Shown here piece after piece: positions 60,239 to 64,000 of a stretch of 64,000 bases of DNA. Positions within the stretch are counted from its first letter, which is position 1, and every line of letters starts with the position of its first letter. This stretch comes from JBNKFV01 sp050289485. GTDB lineage: Bacteria > Pseudomonadota > Gammaproteobacteria > Pseudomonadales > Cellvibrionaceae. The position numbers were made by a program, and so were the translations under genes. Below the pieces are notes generated by a model. It was not told where the DNA came from and ran no database searches. It saw only the letters and a list, made by a program, of their open reading frames with translations. The stretch is taken from NCBI GenBank assembly GCA_050289485.1, contig JBNKFV010000003.1, forward strand, positions 60,680-124,679. The letters are read 5' to 3'.

Positions 60239-60859
60239 ATGAAAATACGCCTCCTTGGTGTTTTATTTATGGCGTTGTGTAGTGGCAGCTGCACAACGTT
60301 AGCGACCCATTATTATAGTTTTTCTATTCATAACGATAGTACATCGGATGTGTACCTGCCTTTCATGTTGAATCAAAAAAATGAGCCGGTTTATCAGACA
60401 ACTGACCCCGATAATCCTTTTTTACCTCGGGAATATAGTGGCCTGCATACTGCGGATTTATCATCAACGCTTGAGTACCTGGAAGTGCGCTGGAAAAAGA
60501 CACCAGATAGCAACTGGATAGAAAAAAAAATTGATGTAAGGGCTGCCGTCCCTAATGGCTTTTGGGGCGCAATTTATGTGAGCATTCTACCCAATGACGA
60601 ATTGGCGTTGTCATGGATAATGAAGCGAGAGCACGCAAACGGCCAAGGCTCTGAAGATTGTGGCGGTTATATTTTTGAGCATTACTATGATGAAGAAACC
60701 AAAGCGTCGATTGAAGAAAATATGCAAGAGCTAAACGCCTACCGTGATCAAAAAGCAAAAGATCTTCAAGCCGGGTTGGTCGATAAATACCGCAGGCCGA
60801 AGTATTTAGATACTGCTACGGAAGCGGATTTTCGTTGTAATATCTACTTGTATTTGTAG
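60239..60859 (+). CDS. Putative immunity lipoprotein for the DUF2235 toxin
   Basis: This protein of about 206 residues has a short lipoprotein signal (ALCSGSC) and a periplasmic mature part of unknown fold (SFSIHNDSTSDVYLPFML near the start). The start at 60239 has an AGGTAAG site; an ATG overlapping the toxin stop also exists. It lies directly behind the toxin, and a remnant of the same gene order is repeated downstream. Periplasmic lipoproteins are the usual immunity partners of type VI phospholipases, which act on the membrane. No direct sequence match is claimed. Confidence 0.7.
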   Translation: MKIRLLGVLFMALCSGSCTTLATHYYSFSIHNDSTSDVYLPFMLNQKNEPVYQTTDPDNPFLPREYSGLHTADLSSTLEYLEVRWKKTPDSNWIEKKIDVRAAVPNGFWGAIYVSILPNDELALSWIMKREHANGQGSEDCGGYIFEHYYDEETKASIEENMQELNAYRDQKAKDLQAGLVDKYRRPKYLDTATEADFRCNIYLYL

Positions 60860-61194
60860 TTTTTTCATCCTAATAACGGTGATCGTTCCATCTACTACCC
60901 CAATGACCCGTTCCCGCCCTTAACGACGCGCAAATGCACGCTGAGACGCCGGGGGCAGTGTGAACAATGGTCCGCCGTGGATCTGTCAGAGCGTATGAAA
61001 ACGGCCGTCCAGTTTCCGAATCTTTCCTCTATGATTAACGAAAGCCGCAATGGCAGTCAACGAGACGCAGTGGATATGGGCCAATACCAGCAATGGTTAC
61101 AGCAAAACGTGAATATTACGGTACCGTAATGACATTAATTGGAATGAATATACGCTACCCTGGTCTTTTGTGTGTTGTGTTATGTAGTGGCTGA
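60860..61194 (+). pseudogene. Remnant of a second Rhs toxin end and immunity gene start
   Basis: From 60881 an open frame (stop at 61127-61129) reads DRSIYYPNDPF, QCEQWSA and FPNLSSMIN and ends QQWLQQNVNITV, which matches the last 85 residues of the toxin. Right behind it, 61144-61194 reads MNIRYPGLL then LCSG and a stop, matching the first 17 codons of the immunity gene. So an entire toxin-end/immunity-start junction was duplicated and has decayed. The gap to 61326 shows nothing more. Confidence 0.85.
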
Positions 61195-61326
61195 TCAGTG
61201 TTGAGTATGTGTTATGTCTGGATAGTTCCCTAAAATGATAGCGGAGAAACTTTTGCGCATAGACATCGTGCCATATCCGTCAAATAATAAAGGTTTATTG
61301 TTGTCACTCTTGTGCAGGATAAGCCT

Positions 61327-62016
61327 ATGACCCACCACGAAATGCATCGCTCACATCGCACTGGTTGGTTACGCGCCGCGGTGTTGGGCGCTAACGACGG
61401 CATTGTATCTACCAGCAGTTTGATTATTGGTTTTGCGGCTGCCAATGCAGCACAGAGCGAGATTGCGTTGGCTGGGCTTGCTGGCTTGGTGGCCGGTGCC
61501 ATGTCGATGGCGGCGGGTGAGTATGTGTCGGTCAGTTCGCAGGCGGATACAGAAAAAGCTGACTTGGCGTTAGAGCAGCAATCCCTCGATGAAGATATTG
61601 AGGCCGAAAAAGCCGAGCTGGCTGATATTTATGAAGGGCGTGGTTTAACTCCAGCGCTGGCCCGCGAGGTAGCCGAACAGCTAATGGCTCACGATGCACT
61701 GGCTGCCCATGCCCGCGATGAAATTGGCATTACCGAAACCGGTGAAGCACGGCCGGTGCAGGCTGCGTTATCTTCGGCAGCTACGTTTACAGTAGGTGCG
61801 TTATTGCCGTTAGTGGTGGCGTGGTGCGTGCCGGTAACGCAAGTGATTATCTGGGTAGCGCTGTTGTCGTTAGTGTTTCTCGCCTTGCTCGGCGCCATTG
61901 CCGCACGGGCCGGTGGGGCGCCGTTAATAAAAGCAGCGCTGAGAGTAACCTTTTGGGGTGCGTTGGCCATGGCGTTGACGGCGGGCGTAGGGCTTGTGTT
62001 TGGTGTGGCTGCTTAA
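61327..62016 (+). CDS. VIT1/CCC1-family iron/manganese transporter
   Basis: This membrane protein of about 229 residues has the family start HRTGWLRAAVLGANDGIVSTSSLIIG, then GLVAGAMSMAAGEYVSVSSQ, a Glu-rich cytoplasmic loop (EDIEAEKAELADIYEGRGL) and two or three more membrane segments. AGGA before ATG 61327 supports this start. The family moves Fe2+ or Mn2+ across membranes, often into storage or out of the cell. A terminator follows the gene. Confidence 0.88.
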   Translation: MTHHEMHRSHRTGWLRAAVLGANDGIVSTSSLIIGFAAANAAQSEIALAGLAGLVAGAMSMAAGEYVSVSSQADTEKADLALEQQSLDEDIEAEKAELADIYEGRGLTPALAREVAEQLMAHDALAAHARDEIGITETGEARPVQAALSSAATFTVGALLPLVVAWCVPVTQVIIWVALLSLVFLALLGAIAARAGGAPLIKAALRVTFWGALAMALTAGVGLVFGVAA

Positions 62017-62052
62017 CGGCCTGGTAATTAGTGTTAACAGGACCTAGCAAAC

Positions 62053-62081
62053 AAAAAGCCCTCGCGATGAGGGCTTTTTTT
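62053..62081 (+). terminator. Rho-independent terminator after the VIT1-like gene
   Basis: AAAAAGCCCTC (62053-62063) pairs with GAGGGCTTTTT around a GCGAT loop and ends in a run of seven T (62075-62081). It ends the transporter transcript. Confidence 0.9.
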
Positions 62082-62350
62082 ATGGGGGGTAGCTTGGGTG
62101 CCGTTACATTTTTTCCATTACCTCAATACTTAGCAGGTTCAGACCGGCTGCCAGGCTCAACTAAATCACATTATCAGCTCCTTCCTTGGCCTCAACACCC
62201 AAGCCCATGCCAGCGCTATACACAACCTTCCCCCCCTATCCATCCCGAAAAAGACGGCTTCGCTAGCGGCAGGCTTTCTTCGCCATATACAGCCGTAACC
62301 AGAAATACTTCTTAATCAAGACTCTACAGTCAATCCCTTATGGATTTCAT
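62082..62350. other. Intergenic stretch with no recognisable gene
   Basis: About 270 bp between the terminator and the receptor promoter region contain no convincing open frame, repeat or structure that I could recognise. The base composition and the C-rich runs differ from the neighbouring genes, so it may be a remnant of an insertion. Confidence 0.4.
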
Positions 62351-62398
62351 ATTTCGGAAAATGTTTTGCTTATTTCGGAAATAATGATAATGTTTCTT
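62351..62398 (+). promoter_or_regulatory. Paired operator-like repeat and Fur-box-like site upstream of the TonB receptor
   Basis: ATTTCGGAAA occurs at 62351-62360 and ATTTCGGAAAT at 62372-62382, start to start 21 bp, each half nearly palindromic. AATAATGATAATG follows at 62380-62392 and resembles two NATWAT units of a Fur box. The receptor starts at 62474. This suggests control by a dimeric regulator and possibly by iron, not shown. Confidence 0.45.
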
Positions 62399-62473
62399 GT
62401 CAAGGCGCTAGATTATTAGGGCCGCGATAGAAATGTTTAGGTTGCATAGCGCTCAATCAGAGGAAATAAGAAT

Positions 62474-64000
62474 ATGAATAATAAAGAAAATACTCGCCGC
62501 CGCTTATTCACGTCACGGATAGGCCAATGTTCGTTGCTAGCCAGCAGCGCATTGGCATTGACATCAGGTGCCGCTATTGCCCAAGAGCAAGCGACACAGA
62601 CTAACGACAACGTCATCGAAGAGGTCACTGTCACCGCGCAGTTCCGGTCACAAAGGTTGCAGGACGTTCCGGTCGCCATTACAGCAGTGACTGGCGATAT
62701 GCTGGATGCACGCGGCCAGACCGGCATCGTTGATATTGGAGAGCAAGCGCCGAACGTCACTCTGCGCCAGGCGCCCGCAAACTTTGGTCCGGCGGTTGTT
62801 GCCTATATTCGTGGTGTTGGTCAGCGCGACACGAGTTTTGCGCTAGAGCCGGGCGTCGGCCTTTACATAGACGACGTCTACCTCCCAACAATGCACGGGT
62901 CGATGCTCAATCTCATTGACCTTGAGCGCGTAGAAATATTGCGCGGGCCACAGGGTACACTGGCGGGGCAGAACTCCATTGGCGGTGCCATCAAGCTTTA
63001 TTCCAAAAAACCCGATGGGGATGGCGGAGGTTACCTTCAGACGACCTATGGTGACTACAATCGCTTGGAATTCCGGGGTGCGAGCGATTTCACAGTGGTA
63101 CCCGATAAGCTATTCGCCCGCCTGTCGGGCGCATCAGTTCACAAGGACGGCTATGTAAAGCGCTATGACTATGCCTGCACACATCCCGGCACCTCGATTC
63201 CGTCAGCGTTGACGGCTTCCCGGTCGTGCCAGCTGGGAACCGAAGGCGGCAAGGATTATCTGGCAGGGCGCCTGGCGTTGCGCTACGAGCCCAGCAGCGA
63301 CGTAACCCTCGATGTGTCTACCGACATCACACGGGATACCAGCGAGGTTGGACCGAGTACTCTGTTGTATGTGGGGCAGCGAGCTGCCCCCGGCCAAATA
63401 AACACCGGCTCGGCAACCTCCGGTCGGGGCTCCGACGCTTTCATTCTGGCCGGCATTCCTTATGGAACGGCAACCGGATCCCCTTTCATCAGTTATTCGC
63501 CCTACGGAAATTTTGCACAGGATACTTTCAGCAACAGCCCCTACACCAGTTACGAGAACTATCTTGAAACGGCTCCCCGTGATGGATCCGGCGCCTGGTC
63601 AGCGCCGCTCATGTCGGCCATCGACTCTTGGGGTACTTCAGTGAATCTGGATATTGCGCTGTCATCTGATTTCAGCCTAACGTCGATTACGGCCTATCGA
63701 GAATTCAGCGGCACGTATTCGTCTGGAGACGGTTCGCCGTTGTCTCCGACGCTGATGGCCTCTGAAATCAGTAATCGACAAGTCAGCCAGGAATTGAGAC
63801 TGAACGGCAGCCTTGGATCCCTCTTTAGCTTTACAACAGGCGCCTACTATCTCGACAAGCGCAGCGAGAACACTCAGCGTGTCACATTAACAACGCTGAA
63901 TTTCATCGAACATAATGAGGTTCCGGCTACCACCAAGGCGGTGTTCCTGAACGCGGACTGGGAAGCCCTTCCCGATCTACATGTGCTCGGTGGCATTCGT
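62474..64000 (+). CDS. TonB-dependent outer-membrane receptor, 3' truncated by the window
   Basis: The frame is open from ATG 62474 to the window end (509 codons). It has an AGGA site, a signal peptide (SLLASSALALTSGAAIA), a TonB box region (IEEVTVTAQ), a plug domain (PVAITAVTGDMLDARG, GVGLYIDDVYLP, LRGPQGTLAGQNSIGGAI) and the first beta-barrel strands (YLQTTYGDYNRLEFRGA). The plug motifs match the FecA/CirA-like group often used for siderophores or plant-derived molecules; the ligand cannot be told. GC-rich codon use suggests it may be a transferred gene, as does the odd upstream stretch. Confidence 0.9.
   Translation, partial: MNNKENTRRRLFTSRIGQCSLLASSALALTSGAAIAQEQATQTNDNVIEEVTVTAQFRSQRLQDVPVAITAVTGDMLDARGQTGIVDIGEQAPNVTLRQAPANFGPAVVAYIRGVGQRDTSFALEPGVGLYIDDVYLPTMHGSMLNLIDLERVEILRGPQGTLAGQNSIGGAIKLYSKKPDGDGGGYLQTTYGDYNRLEFRGASDFTVVPDKLFARLSGASVHKDGYVKRYDYACTHPGTSIPSALTASRSCQLGTEGGKDYLAGRLALRYEPSSDVTLDVSTDITRDTSEVGPSTLLYVGQRAAPGQINTGSATSGRGSDAFILAGIPYGTATGSPFISYSPYGNFAQDTFSNSPYTSYENYLETAPRDGSGAWSAPLMSAIDSWGTSVNLDIALSSDFSLTSITAYREFSGTYSSGDGSPLSPTLMASEISNRQVSQELRLNGSLGSLFSFTTGAYYLDKRSENTQRVTLTTLNFIEHNEVPATTKAVFLNADWEALPDLHVLGGIR

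Noticed and set aside
62437..62760. Antisense frame over the TonB receptor start
   Set aside because: The plus-strand frame from 62474 has a signal peptide, TonB box and plug motifs to the window end and is clearly the gene.
1..64000. CRISPR arrays, rRNA operons, prophage or integrase genes
   Set aside because: No regularly spaced repeats, rRNA sequence, phage structural genes or integrases were seen in the window.

Overview
The window looks like chromosomal DNA of a free-living, probably aquatic gammaproteobacterium (Cellvibrionales-like or similar; the genus cannot be fixed from the sequence). The evidence is a PilU twitching ATPase, a YdiJ-type oxidoreductase, AroA, DUF1244 and MOSC proteins, many PAS/GGDEF/EAL signalling proteins, TonB-dependent transport and a quinoprotein alcohol-oxidation cluster laid out like the Pseudomonas exa/ped regions. 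I saw no rRNA, intact tRNA or CRISPR array.

Region 1 (1-14.6 kb) is a PQQ-dependent alcohol oxidation locus. It starts with a 5'-truncated NitT/TauT-type ABC importer (binding protein, permease, ATPase). Next come a FIST-domain sensor (NosP-like) translationally coupled to a hybrid histidine kinase (NahK/ErcS'-like), and a convergent LuxR-type response regulator (ErbR/AgmR-like). A four-gene minus-strand PQQ-associated ABC export set follows (binding protein, YVTN propeller, PedB-like ATPase, PedC-like permease). On the plus strand are cytochrome c-550 (PedF-like), a MoxJ/XoxJ-like binding protein and a PQQ alcohol dehydrogenase whose active site carries the extra Asp typical of lanthanide-dependent enzymes. 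PQQ biosynthesis genes are not in the window.

Region 2 (14.6-20 kb) holds an AT-rich Sel1-repeat protein, an overlapping pair of large secreted proteins of unknown function (the first a lipoprotein with a weak MACPF resemblance) and a small membrane-anchored protein.

Region 3 (20-35 kb) is a 13-gene minus-strand gene cluster, tightly packed and probably one operon: a TPR/TonB_C protein, a Ser-rich lipoprotein, a second lipoprotein, a TPR-PEGA protein, a five-PEGA SUMF1 protein, a small secreted protein, a MotA/TolQ/ExbB-type channel, a degenerate Hsp70-like protein with an FHA-like tail, twin membrane-anchored vWA proteins, two lipoproteins and a lipoprotein M48 protease. I know of no described system with this composition. 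It reads as an envelope-spanning, possibly proton-motive-force-driven machine and is the main candidate for an undescribed system.

Region 4 (35-50.7 kb) is mostly housekeeping and signalling: YdiJ, YafV, a DNA-3-methyladenine glycosylase-like protein, PilU, a sensor kinase/Rcp1-like regulator/REC-PAS-GGDEF-EAL operon, AroA, a PAS-GGDEF diguanylate cyclase and two small proteins. Region 5 (50.7-54.8 kb) holds a BlaI-like repressor, an M56 protease with a TonB C-terminal domain and a TonB protein, then a MOSC/DUF1244 pair. Region 6 (55-61.2 kb) is an Rhs polymorphic toxin with a DUF2235 phospholipase-type tip, a putative immunity lipoprotein, and a decayed second copy of the toxin/immunity junction. 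The window ends with a VIT1/CCC1-type transporter and a TonB-dependent receptor that runs off the edge.

A dispersed, heavily hairpinned repeat of about 175 bp with terminal inverted repeats flanked by TA occurs at least four times (2364, 11561, 19120, 35051) plus a fragment (50729). One copy lies in frame inside the signal-peptide region of the XoxJ-like gene.
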